Assembly (NCBI GenBank): GCA_050084515.1 | Contig: CM114274.1 | Span: forward strand, 27,838,001-27,902,000 | Length of the DNA stretch: 64,000 nucleotides | Source of the DNA: Blasia pusilla | Taxonomy: Eukaryota; Marchantiophyta; Marchantiopsida; Blasiales | Direction of reading: 5' to 3' | Shown here: in pieces, positions 34,943 through 46,712 of the stretch | Numbering within the stretch: position 1 is the stretch's first letter | Layout: each line of letters opens with the position of its first letter | The notes under the pieces: generated by a model | Seen by the model: only the letters and a program-made list of their open reading frames with translations | The model's database searches: none | What the model was told of the DNA's origin: nothing | Position numbers and translations under genes: made by a program

Positions 34943-36480
34943 TTTAATCGCGGGCGGTGACAGTGAATGGTCTTTCAGACGTTTAGCTATTTCCTAGTGC
35001 CGGAATCTTCGGCGCCTCATCCTCTTCGTATTCGGTGCCCGACGAATGTGTAGCTATCTCACTGTGGACTCAAATTCCGAGCAGCATCATCTCAAACGAA
35101 AGCATCGAGAGCCTTGAGAGAAAACTCGCGTCTTATCGGAATGCCCTGCTCCCAGCCCACGCTAAAACCCACGGTAGTCCACGAGGCGTGATGAATCGGA
35201 ACGAATCCTCAAGCGGCGCTGCAAAGGCTCGGCGATTTCACAGCGGCTTTCAATCCAGATTCTGTCTCTCTCCTACTTTTGGAACGCCTTCGGATGAACA
35301 GCACCCTACTACTCGTGAAAACGCTATTCCGTCTTTCTTTCTAAACCTTCGCCCAACCTCAGCATCCAGTACTAGTCCAAGACATCTGCGTGGAAGGCAG
35401 CCAGCCGTAGCAGCTGCGGAACCACGGCGCCGCGCATCTGCCTGCCCGAGTGACTGACTGAGAGGGACTGAGCCTATCCCTGGGACGAACGAACGAATCG
35501 CTCGAAGAACACACGTGGCCGTTGTTCGCGATTTTGTTTCACTCTCCCGCAAATTGATACTCTATCCTAGGCGTCGCCGAAACCAATGATGAGAAACACT
35601 TGTGTCAGATCTCTGATTCTCGTCTGTACCGCACGGAACGAATACAGACCAACGATCCAATCCCAGTTCTCGAACAAACGGAGATCTGAAGAGCCCCCCA
35701 CTCTCTTCTTCTGCGTACATACGGATCGACTCTCTCCGGTCGCTCTCGCTTGGTTGTTACGATTCCCGCTGTCCTATTATATTTTATACCGGCGATGGGA
35801 TTGACTCATATTACGAAGCCGGAGCTGATTACCGATCCACTCTCGGGGCTGGATACCGTTGGTTCGCCGCGACTGGCGCGTTCTGACTGGTGGAGGGGTC
35901 TGGATTCAATGCAGATCCACCGGGAAAGTATTTCTTGTGTCTGGACCGCTCCCCGCCAGAGCTGTGCGCACATCGCAGGTCGACGAAATTCCTTCCCACT
36001 CTAGTTCGACAATCATACGATACGTTGAGTGCCAACTCTTCCTCTCTCTGTCCAGACTCCAGAGTCCTAAACTTGACCCCATCATAACTATCTCATGCGA
36101 ATTCTTGTTATGCGTCCCATCACAACAACCCTGGACCTGGCGGTCAGTACCCCCGGTGAATTGCACTCAGTCCTCCTGGGCAGGCGGGCGGGCGGGCGGG
36201 CCGGGCGGGATTTCTGGCACCGGCTGACAGTAGTCACTCACTTCCCTGAGTTCCCTCTGTTCTAATGCAGACTCCAAGGCATTGGTAGAGCTCTGCGCTC
36301 TGGATTGCGCAAGGTGCCTTCTTCTCCGTTCCTGCAGCTGGGGGTCTGAAATTATGAATCTCGATAAGAGTTCCCGTCTCCGGCAACATGAACAGACGTC
36401 TTGTCGCCCGAGCACTTCTCGAGTCTCGGTGGGAGTCGGACCGGACGGACACCGGGGGAGCACCTTCTGCTCGTTGGCGC
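34943..36480. other. upstream region of gene A, GC-rich
   Basis: This should hold the promoter and 5' UTR of gene A, transcribed leftwards. The start codon context is TAAAATGGAT, favourable for plants. CpG-rich from 35.0 to 36.5 kb. Open frames of up to 140 codons occur on both strands without motifs, which is common in GC-rich DNA. I cannot place a TATA box with confidence. Confidence 0.4.
36181..36210 (+). repeat. GCGGG-type G-rich run, candidate G-quadruplex
   Basis: The plus strand has five closely spaced GGG runs, preceded by a GG (GCGGGCGGGCGGGCGGGCCG followed by GGCGGG). This satisfies the G3N1-7 quadruplex pattern. It lies about 1.24 kb upstream of the gene A start codon. Confidence 0.75.
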
Positions 36481-36867
36481 CTTGAGGTGTGGGTCCGACT
36501 CTGAAGACTGAAGTCGTCTTCCTTTTTGTCCTCGTCCTAGGCTAGTTAGTTCCTAAGCTCATTATTGGCACATTCAAGCCCTTCCTCCCAAACGAACGAC
36601 TACTCCTCCGCCCCTTTCCAAAAGCCGCGCTTCTCAACGATCCCCCAAATCGAGACCTCGATTCACTCGTTAGTTTTTTTTTTCCTAGATGTGTCCTCGC
36701 GCATTCTAGGTACTATGGAGTTTTGGCACGTATTGCAGTAGGTGCTATGGAACGTTGGCAAGCCATACTTAACATGAAGGGCCGCCGCACAAGAGCTCTT
36801 ATCCTTGGCAACTAGGGTTTCGTATTGAGGTTACCCGGTGGGTTAACCTCTTCTTCTTAGCTGTTCG
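36481..36867. other. no gene seen
   Basis: Transition from GC-rich to AT-rich DNA. No coding motif, repeat or RNA gene recognised. Confidence 0.4.
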
Positions 36868-37094
36868 TAACATATGTGATAGAGGATTACTTGCATTATT
36901 CTTGGAAAGCGCCTACTTACATTTCATTTTACCTGATTAAAATCAGAGATTTTCGTTTCATTTAAAACTGGTAAATCATAACATATGTAGTAGGAGCTCA
37001 TAATATATGTGATATGTGATAGAGGATTACTTGCATTATTCTGGGAAAGTGCTGGTTAAAATCAGAAATTTTGTTTCATTTAAAAGTGGTAAAA
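36868..37094. repeat. imperfect tandem duplication
   Basis: ATGTGATAGAGGATTACTTG and flanks at 36868-36973 recur at 37012-37094. The second copy lacks about 25 bp (CTACTTACATTTCATTTTAC region). Both end in AAATC(A/AGA)TTTC...TTTAAAA.TGGTAAA. Confidence 0.8.
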
Positions 37095-39580
37095 AATTGG
37101 CAGGAAATGGAGGTCTTTTTTGCGTAATCCGATTTTATCGTTCCCGATTATGAAATTTCGGCAATGTACCCATTCCCGTGAAAAAATCTCCGGACCTTGA
37201 GTTAAAATTTTAATAAAGTTTAATTAAAAGCTACGGGGTTGGTAACTATAATGTTTTCCTTTACCTAAGGGAAGTTTTGAGGGATTGTTCCTCCCAAAAT
37301 TGAACAACAAATGGCTAGGGCATAGGCTCCTTGGAAGTATTGGCCTTCGAGTGAGTTCCACTCTTACATATGAAAGAGAATTTGATCACATGAAAAAAAT
37401 ATTAATGTTGTTGGGCTCTCCAAAGGTCCATTTATCCTAGTCCATATGTTTCCTCCTTCAAAATATGTAAATAGTTAAAGAGTCTTTCTAATACTTGAGT
37501 TCTTTTGAAAAAAAAAAAGGAGAAAAATCTTAGACGGAGAAAAAAATCCTAACACAATCGCGATAACATTGAAAGGAGTGTAAAGGAATGAGGAAGAATA
37601 TTACATTAAGTGGAAATAATCTATACATTAAGTCCATATGAAGGGAAGAAAGGATCATTAAATTCACGCTAGGCCGGGACGTTAAGAACACATCCGAGTT
37701 TCAATTCAATTTTAGTGGATATCTAAATTTTTTATGATAAGAATTTTGTAAGCTATGCATTAACTACGAAACAAACCTATTTGTGGTCATGAGAGGTAAG
37801 AGAATTTGTTTTTGGCTGAAAGTAATCTATGACTTATGAAATATTTCTTGTTAAAAAAATATCCTTCCTCTCCTACCCTTCCCTATTGAATTTCTTTGAA
37901 AATACTCTTATAAAACCTTTCATTCTTCTCTTCCCCTTCATGGTTGATAATTAAATATTATTTCCCATTCACTCGTATCATAAATATAATCCATTTAAAA
38001 AAATTTGATTCCTCCCTTGCTAAAAATTAAAGACTATCCGTTTTCCTCTTGCACTCAAAATTCAACCTTATCTCCTCCTCTCATATATTAAAAGAAAAAA
38101 AAATGAGTTTTTTTCACAAAGTCCTCTCTTGTTGAAAATTGATCTCTTTCTCTCTTCCTCTCCCATAATGAAAAAAGAATCCCTTGGGGAAAAATCTATT
38201 TCTGATGTTCTCCTTTGTCAAAATAAGTATTTCCTTCTTTCTTCCCTATTTTTGGTCTTCCCTTATTTCAAAAAAATAAATTTTCTTTGAGAATTATTTG
38301 TGTGGCATGAGAGAAGAGTCAAATATTTGACATATTTATGCAACCATAGTCAAGAGAAGGGGAGTTCGCAAGATGAAGGGGCACTCTTCGATAATAATAT
38401 AGATCCCCCCCTATGTTCAACTTCACATCTCTTACTCCTAGATGGAACGATCATTGGAATCTAAAAGGGGGGAAAAAAAAACATCCATACCAAGTAGTGT
38501 TTTGGTGGAGATACCAACCAATGGTTAATCTGAATTTATCTATATAATTACACTATGATACATACGTAAATATAAGAGAAAATAATCAACATGGGATCTT
38601 AAGAATGTAAGGTAGAATTGAAGAAATGAGTTTATTAAGAGAAGAAGGGAATATTGGGTGATTCTTTTTCCCAAATACGCCAATGGGGAATTAAAAAAAT
38701 TCGCAAAGAAAGAAGAAGAGGAAAAGTTTTCATGAAAGGGAGGAAAATTTGAGTTATTTTCCCCTAAATAGAAAGGTGGAATTAATCACTCGAAAGATGC
38801 TTATGCAAAAAGTGCAAGGAAGCATAAGATAAGATTTTTTAATGATTAATGTTCTTAGAAATAGAATCCATATTAGGTGCAATGAAAGAGACTATGTTTC
38901 ATTCATACATCACACTTGTTTCCAAATAGTATATACAAGCTTCTTCATCTATCAAGAATTTCACTTTAATTAAAAATTAATGCATCTAAATATGATTTTT
39001 CATTGCATTGAATATATGTTCTTCGCCAAATATACACTTCTTATACTTTCTATACACATAAAAGTTATATTTAACCCAAAATCAAAGCTTATATATCTAA
39101 GGAGACTTTAAAACCAAATGGATTCATATGTTATTACATTTACTCCCTTGTATTTAATTTTATTGACAACAAGATAAGAATTCAATGTTTCTTTCAAGTC
39201 AAACTTACAACAACACCTCACAAGTTAAGATATGTCTAAAAGTGAATCTTTCATGTAAAAAAGAGGAGTTTCTTGCCAAATCTGCATCAATACATCCACA
39301 AATTCAAAATTCTCAAATGAGGAATAGTGAATTCCAAACTTAATTCCAAACTTCACAAAAGAATCTCTATAAGATTTCCAAATTTTGGTGATAACTTTAG
39401 ACATCAATTCACAAAACCAATTGCATAATCAAAATTTGGCTTATACATAGTTAAATGGACTTGAGTTTTAAGTACTTATTGCCTTTACTTATCCCATGTT
39501 GGTGCTATTAGATCATGATTCTCCTTTCTTATCCCTTCCTAGATTCCCTACTTGTTTACTAGGGATATTAAATCTAACAA
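37095..39580. other. AT-rich stretch, no gene seen
   Basis: Dominated by A/T with CT-rich patches near 37.87-38.28 kb. No open frame over 60 codons with a motif. No RNA gene recognised. Confidence 0.45.
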
Positions 39581-39806
39581 TCTATATTATTATGGGAGAG
39601 TGCCTTCTTAATTTGCAAACACATGTGTGTTTGACACATGGCAACTGGCTAGCAAGAAAATGTTTCACATGCTATGAGCAGCAAGAAAAAATAAATAAAT
39701 TTGTGTGCAACATCATTAATCTCTTCTCTTCACGGGCTATACAACCTATACACTAGCTCTTCAAATACTTTTTTATTTCCCATGCATCGCACGAGCACCT
39801 TACTAG
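39581..39806 (+). mobile_element. short non-autonomous Helitron (H3), intact ends
   Basis: 226 bp. 5' end TCTATATTATTATGGGAGAG preceded by A; 3' end CATGCATCGCACGAGCACCT then TACTAG, followed by T. The ATGC/GCAT palindrome close to a CTAG terminus, and insertion between A and T without duplication, are Helitron hallmarks. The 3' end matches the helicase-bearing Helitron at 57465 (CATGCGATGCACGAGCACCT). Confidence 0.8.
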
Positions 39807-41373
39807 TATGAACTAAAGTTGGTTGCTCATATACATATCTTGATTTTCTTTGATTAAAGGCCATATCTCTATATGTACAAAAGTATTTAGAGGATAGATA
39901 CTATTATCTACATCTCTTAGAAACTATGGGGGTGCCCCAAAAAGACTTATCTTTCTAATTCTCCATGTAACTTTGTAGTTTGTACACTTACTACTTTGAA
40001 TATGAACAAACCATATATAACAAATGTTTTAAGAAAGAGAGATCAAACTTGTTTCCCATGAAAATTTCATGTAATTTCTCTTCATGTATTGTTATGGTCT
40101 CTTCATTTCTTGAATAGCTACTATAGAGTATTTCTAATATAATCCAAAAATATTCCAAGTTTCTAATAGTATTTTAAGAAGGAAAGAAATAAAAATAATT
40201 TCTATGACATAAGGTATATAAAAGGAAATGTTTTCTAAAGTAGATGAAAATTTATTGTTTGATCGTAAGAAATAGTTATGGGTAATCCAAATAGAGGATG
40301 AGGCCAAGAGAATAATCTTTGTGTAGCTCTTTGCCTCTTCCTAATTAGAGGGAGTGGGAAAAATATGTAGAATTTTCAAGTGGATTATGGAGGGAAATAA
40401 CAGTATGTAATGATTTCCACTTTATAAGATCTTCATAATGCACTCGGATCTAGGTTCTAGAAAATCAATGCTCTAAGATCGGTAAGTGTCAATTTTCCCT
40501 TCTTAACCAAGTCAACTCAATCAGGAGCTACATCATATTCTAAAATTTGGAAGTGTAGCTACATCATCTCATACAAGGACACAAACCTTGCACTTACATA
40601 GAGATAGCTATGCAAAATCCAACTAATTGATAAAAAGCCATCCAAATGAGAAATCAAGATGATGCTCTCATGAACTCCAATTTCTTGCAACCATAAGGAC
40701 CATTCAACATTTCCTATTCTCACACCAAGATTTTGAGATTTTATGGACATGTTCCTACGGTGATGGATGTAGTATGACTTATTTAGTTGAACTTATCAAC
40801 GAAGTGCATGAATGGATATGAAAAAGCTAAGATTGCTTCAACTCTTAAAAAAAGGAAAAAAAGATCATATCATCAAATATTTCTGAGCATGGCCTATTCA
40901 ACCTCAATCCATTAGGGTATGAAAGGACAATTCAACGAATATTCAAGTATCAAATTTATTTCAGGCCACCACACATGGCATGTGTGCACTTAGGGCACCA
41001 AGAATCCAAGAAGCCCTACTCTTGCTTGACACCCTTTGGCCTCCAATACTCATAGGGAATGAACCCCTCGGTAGTTGCATGGATCTTGGGGGATCGCTTG
41101 GATGGGGCAAGTACCACATAGACGTCGAGTGCATGAAAATTCAGATTATTTAAAAAAATACTTTATTGTTTTGGATATGTTAAAAACTAAAACCCATCAA
41201 CTAGTGAATTCTTCTAATGATATAAGTAAATTGGATAAAGTTTGAGTATCTATAATTTTTAATCAGGGAATGCATCTTTGTGCAAATATAACAAGAAGAC
41301 ATGTAAGCTATTAGGAGGGGATTTCAGAAAAAAAGATGATGGATTTTTCTTCTTTAAAAATAAGTAGATGGGG
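39807..41373. other. AT-rich stretch, no gene seen
   Basis: No coding or RNA signal recognised. Frames at 40559-40750 are short and without motif. Confidence 0.45.
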
Positions 41374-41620
41374 GTAGGAGGAAATGGGGGTTTTATTTTA
41401 TTTTTCCAAAAGAAGGGAGTGGGAGGGATGGGGTGAGGAATTTTTCATTTAAAAGAGTAGGAGGAAATGGGAGTTTTATTTTATTTTTCCCAAAAGAAGG
41501 GAGTGGGAGGGATGGCGTGACGAATTTTTCATTTAAAAGAGTAGGAGGCAGTGGGGGTTTAATTTTATACTTTCGAAAGAAGGGAGTTGGATGGATGGGA
41601 TGAGGAATTTTTCATTTAAT
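41374..41620. repeat. three-copy tandem repeat of about 84 bp
   Basis: Units start at 41374, 41457 and 41541 with GTAGGAGGAAATGGG, GTAGGAGGAAATGGG and GTAGGAGGCAGTGGG. Each contains TTTTATTTTA-like, AAGAAGGGAGT and GAATTTTTCATTTAA. Units 1 and 2 are close; unit 3 is more diverged. Confidence 0.9.
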
Positions 41621-42115
41621 TCAGAAAAATACACATTATTGGTTGAGAAGGGAATTTAAGAGAGGGAGGAGAATTAAGTTTTTTCCTACAAGATTGAAGA
41701 TGAAGCGATTTTTTTCAAGTCTAGGGTAATTTTTTAAATTTTGGAAGATAAAAAAGAGGGAAAATTTAAATAATAAGGATGAAATTTTTTCTCTTCAGAT
41801 ATTGAAATTTATTTCATGAAATTATAAGATGTAAATAGTGGTTATAATACATCACCACTTCTAAAATTTTGCACCATACAATCCATGTTTGCGATTGCTC
41901 TAGGAAGATTTATCAAATAGAAGTGTGCGGGGAAGAGGGGAATTTTTTTGGGCCTAGAGGAATATCACTAGTGATGGTAGCAAACTATCCATGAAATTGT
42001 GGTAAGAAATTATTCATGAAATTTTAGGCCAATGGATGTATTGTTCATAAATTTAAAATTCTTTCATCATAATTTAGTAAAACTCATTATCACTCAAATA
42101 AGAAAAGAATCTATA
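41621..42115. other. AT-rich stretch, no gene seen
   Basis: Purine-rich then AT-rich sequence with no coding motif. Confidence 0.4.
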
Positions 42116-42240
42116 TCTACATTATTATTGGAGAGTGCCCCTTCAATTCTCAACTCCCTCTCCTCTCACCACTTTGCACTCTCAACCACTAGGATCACTC
42201 ACTTCTTAAGCCAATAAGATCATTCGAAGTTGATTTACAA
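42116..42240 (+). mobile_element. Helitron 5' end fragment (H4)
   Basis: TCTACATTATTATTGGAGAG preceded by A, then GTGCCCCTTCAATTCTCAAC and CTCTCCTCTCACCAC. It is a close relative of H1 at 27242 (GTGCCCATTCATTTTGCAAA, CTCTCCTCATGATAC). I did not find its 3' end, so the length is a minimum. Confidence 0.55.
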
Positions 42241-45200
42241 TAAAAATTGAAAATTTTAAAAATTAGAAATCATTTCAAAAATAAACTCCCATAATTTTCT
42301 CATTAATTTATTCTTCCATATATTTCAATCCCGTATCATTAGTGTTCCATCATTAAATAATAAAATAATTAAGAAAATCCATATAATTAAGAAAATCTGT
42401 CTGTCCTTGCAATGAAAATATTATTTTCCACTCCATCCCCTTCGTCAACAATTTAACAACTATCCTCGCCGATGATTATTTTAATGTAAAATAGTTTTTT
42501 CACATATTCAGTTTTCACGATTTCTTTTGCAATTTTGATAGTTGCCAGAAAGTGAAAGTCTGCCAATGTCGGTCCACTTTCGTCCGCGAGTTATGGGACA
42601 CATGTAATTTTCGTCCTCCAGGAGACGCCGAACCAGCCATGAGTCCAGTGCTCGGATAGTATTTTTCGCATGTCCAGTTTTTTCCGGTACATGGGTAACC
42701 CTCTACGTATTCTCTAAAATCAGTCAGTTCTCCCCCGACTTTCCACTCGTTTACTCGGTTGTTTCCGTCGAATTTTCTCATGTTCCAGTTATAGCCGGTA
42801 CGTGCAAGAATGCTCGGCAAGTTTCCGTTCTCCCCCGGAAGTCACCGGCAAGAATTTAGTCGGGTGCTTGGTTTAGATAAGATTTAAATGCTAGTTAAGG
42901 TACCTTAACGTACCTATTACCTATTTCATGGAAACCCTAGTCTCATGGAAACACGTATGGCTCTCCTCGGCAAATTCATTCTTACCCGGAAAATGTAGGA
43001 GGTCTGGACATTTAATTCGGAAATATTACCGGTCTCTCCTGAACATTTTCCTCAAAATTGCCGCCAATTTTCAGACGGGCAGTTCGTTTCCGATCACTAG
43101 ATTTTTCCCATCGATTTTCTTCCCGATCAATTTCAAATTCTTTCAAAAATTCTCAAATTCTGACGGCAGACTTTACAAAGAATGGCGGCACTAGCCGAGC
43201 CTAGCATGAGTCGTTCCTTCCTCCTACTAAGTAGGGCTCGCCATAACGCTTTCCGGATGCACTCACGTCATGTCGCACCGGTGATACACTCCACCATCGT
43301 GTGGAGGATTATAACGGTTCTCGGGCGGTTGTGATGGGAGTCCCTCGGAAGAAAGAATGACGTGACCGGGCGCGACCATCACGATGCTCCCACCGGAGAG
43401 AGGAGTGAAGGAGAGGAGGAGCGTATCTGGACAGTGCGATGGAGCGAGAGTCATAGACGGGAGAGGGTGGACCGGACCGCCCCTGAATCAATTGAGCGCT
43501 CTAACAGCAGGGAAAATCCCGTCCAGGAAAAAAAAATGATTTGGTTCTGACACTATTGCGCAACCAGATTAATACGAAAAAGGGGACACGGTCTGTCACG
43601 TACAACGCCTCGCCCTCCTCTCCGATAATTTGATTGGCAAGCGAACGCAATGTCGCGGTGGCGGTTGAGTGTGTTGGACTAGAAGCACTGTGGCTTGAAA
43701 TCTCGGACTCAGGCTTGTCCTGAAGCGGCCGGGCTGGGAGGAACTAGGAGGCCAATGTAGCTTGGAGTCCGTCCGTATCCCAATACGTGCCGATCACACT
43801 TTTTTCACAGTCGGACACGGCTGTTGCTGCTATCAGGCCTGATTCAGGAATCAGGACCAGGACTAGCGCTTCCTTCTTCGTGCTCACCGTGGCCACAACC
43901 TTGCCAGAGTCGCCACTCATGGCAAAATGTACAGCTCCATCATCATCCTCCCTCGAAATACCCTCCGCGCCTCATTCATTGCCAATAACGGTCCCGCTGT
44001 CTGCTGGAGGAAGTAGCCCGATGTGATGTATCGTGTGTATTTTCTAATGTGCCTCGGCAAATCATATGATATGTCCGAGCTCCCCAGTTTATTATTACGA
44101 CTTCGTACGACGCTATATCCGAATATATCCGCAATGCCCTGGGCTCCAGACCCACCGGCTCTGTATAGCATGAATCGCAAGAATGTATAGGTACGAGGTT
44201 TTGGAAACCGGCAGGTGGATAATGTTGCTTGCGCGCCTGTTTGCTCTGCCACGACCTCCTGCTTGGGACGAGTGCCTCCCTCGCGGAGTCCAGTCGCGCG
44301 CGAGGGACCGGAGATGACGGTATCGCGCACAGGCGGTCGTAGCCACAGACCAGCTGCCTTGAATTCGCCGCCCCATCGACGGCATGCGAGGCGCCCCTAG
44401 AGAGGGACCTCAGCATTCGGGAGACGGTCCGCTGGCCACGGGCCTCGTCCTCTTCCCCTTCCCTTCGAACCCATGCGGCCCCGCCCCCGAAATCGGACAA
44501 AGCTCGCCGCCCCTCGTTTCCCTCAGCTCGTCGCTGTACGACGGACCGACGCACTCTTCGCCGTCGCCGCTCACGTCGGTCGCCGCACCCGTCCTTCCGT
44601 CGCTTGTAAGACGGACATAACTGAACGGCTCTCCGTCCCTCGTTGTGACATGCCGGTCTTTCCCTTTTTCTTTTCCCTCTCTTAATTATTAATAATTATC
44701 AATAATTACTTCCCCAATTCTGCCCCTCGTCGACGTTCCTGCCCGACGGCCCCGACGTGACCCATCTTGCAATCCGTCCGACAGTCCGACTCTCCGACGG
44801 CCTCTCCACGCGAGCCTTCCGTCGGCTCCCCTGTAGGGACCAGCGTCCCTCGGCTTTCGTACCGTGTGTTCCTGCCCCCCCGCGCAGGAGCAAACGCACC
44901 CATCCAGATTCCAAAGAGGACGATGTCTCGAGATGTGGAGCTGTCGACCAATTGCATCCTGACATCGCATCAGGAGATTAGGGTAACTTGAGGAGATCTT
45001 CTTAATTAATCGGGAAAGAAGTATGCATTCCGTGGAAAACCTAATCATTATCGATATGACATTATATATGCGAGAGATCTTATTTTGTTTTGATGTGCAA
45101 CTTAGAACCATAAAGAAGTTCCAGTGTGATCGCGATTTTCTACTTAAATTGTTGTTTACTCACGGGCAGATATGAGGTTTTTCTATTCTTAACCAACTCG

Positions 45201-45619
45201 CTTTCTTGGCGTGATTAAAATGCTCGAGATGTCATTATTAGGGGCCTCCTTGTTTGATTAAGCTTTTAATATTGCGCTTGATAATATCTTCCAGTTTGTG
45301 AAGTAGGATTTTACGGATTTTTCATTTTTTCCTTTGTAGAGATCACTAGGAAATCTAAAGTTGGACTCCTCGATTTAAGATAATAAATAAAAATATTCAA
45401 GTAACCTTACTTATATTTTTTCCTTAAGATATACAACATGATTTTTTTCACATGCACACTAAGATATATGTCAATCATTAGTATAAATATGAATCCACTT
45501 TATTATAAAACAAACCTCAAAAGAGGACAAAGAAAGGTAATAACAACTCAAAAGAGGAGTTAAAAAATGTATAAAAGAATGCAAAAAGAAAATGGCAACA
45601 AGCCCACATAAACACCGGC
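42241..45619. other. GC-rich block (42.5-45.0 kb) without a recognisable gene
   Basis: GC content rises sharply after 42.48 kb and falls after 45.0 kb. Frames of 130-190 codons occur on both strands at 43.9-45.1 kb but overlap each other in several phases and contain no motif I can name; Arg/Ser-rich translation on all frames is expected for GC-rich DNA. It could hold UTR or promoter sequence, a decayed gene, or an unknown element. From 45.0 to 45.6 kb the DNA is AT-rich. Confidence 0.35.
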
Positions 45620-46712
45620 TCAACGAGAAACTCGATTGATTTCCTGAAACAAATCTGACAAGAATACGAGTGGTTGGTCAGACGTGAATGGACGACGAGG
45701 CGAGCGACCTCCCACCACCTCCGCACGACGTATTAATGCCAAGGCTTGTGCACGTTGTAAGGCCACTGAGATGCATTGCCTAAAATAAGTAGTAACAACC
45801 GAGAGAGAAGGACTACGGGAAGGGGCAAGGTGATGATTCTCGAGGGAGTGGTGAGCACATGTTTTCAGGAAAGTATCAAAAGACACATGTAAATGACCGA
45901 ATACTTCCACTGCCAAACGGAATAAATCCGTCAGTCGCATGTCTTACATCATAACTTAACTCCTTGATTCTTGCTGCAGCTTCGGCCGCCAAACCTTTGG
46001 TATGTTCGGCTCTACATACCAAGTCAGAACGTGTTGGATCAGCAACCACCACATCACCGAGTGTCCGGAATCCACCTCGAGACATAACAAGATCCACTCT
46101 CCGACGAGAGGTTGCTTGTGTGGTTGAAGGTAGGACATGGAGTTGGTCTTGTCCAACGGTGTATCCTGCCGTACGAGCCACCGATGCTACCGCCTCTCTA
46201 ATGACATCATGTGTGGCCGTTCGTTCTCCACCATGTGCACATCGGAGAATATGGATACCCTTGGCATCAATGGGATCCCCGCATACACAATTCGACACAC
46301 CTAAGAGAGAAGGATGGGGAAGTCCAAGACGTAATCGCAAAGCTGTCGAGAATATACTTTGAGGAAGACGAAATGGAAGAATAAGAGGATTTGCAGTAAG
46401 CCACGCCCCCGCTCCGGTACCCGCACATGAACGTAGACGAGCTCGATTAGCGTCGGAGGATGCCTCTGAGAGAAAGTTGATTTGATGCAGATTCTCGGAG
46501 ATATGCTCTTGAAGTCGATCAAGCCCTTCTGTAATTAGTTGACTGAAAGGGGGTAGAATTGCTTGTGTAGCAAGAGGAAGAAGAGCTCGTGCAGATCTTA
46601 GTTGTTGTTGAAATAACAAGTCCCCCTCCTCAACATGGGCGATATGATCCATCAAGATAGGTGTATCTCCTTGGAGAAACCTTGAAGCCATAATCGTGCT
46701 ACCAACGCCCAA
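45620..46712 (-). pseudogene. R2-like LINE CCHC finger and restriction-like nuclease
   Basis: Frame 46712-45876, then 45940-45620 after a frameshift near 45930. The finger is CVCGDPIDAKGIHILRC (C-x-C-x9-H-x3-C, about 46290-46240), standing where R2 elements have theirs. The nuclease follows: RRVDLVMSRGG, LGDVVVADPTRSD and AAARIKELSYD give a D...D...K order with a VEVFGHLHVSF strand afterwards, as in the restriction-like endonuclease that nicks the target. The tail FRQCISVALQRAQALALIRR ends the protein near 45.73 kb. Confidence 0.75.

Noticed and set aside
43900-45111. Overlapping 130-190 codon frames as real proteins
   Set aside because: They occur in several phases on both strands at once, are Arg/Ser-rich and carry no motif, which fits GC-rich noncoding DNA better than coding sequence.
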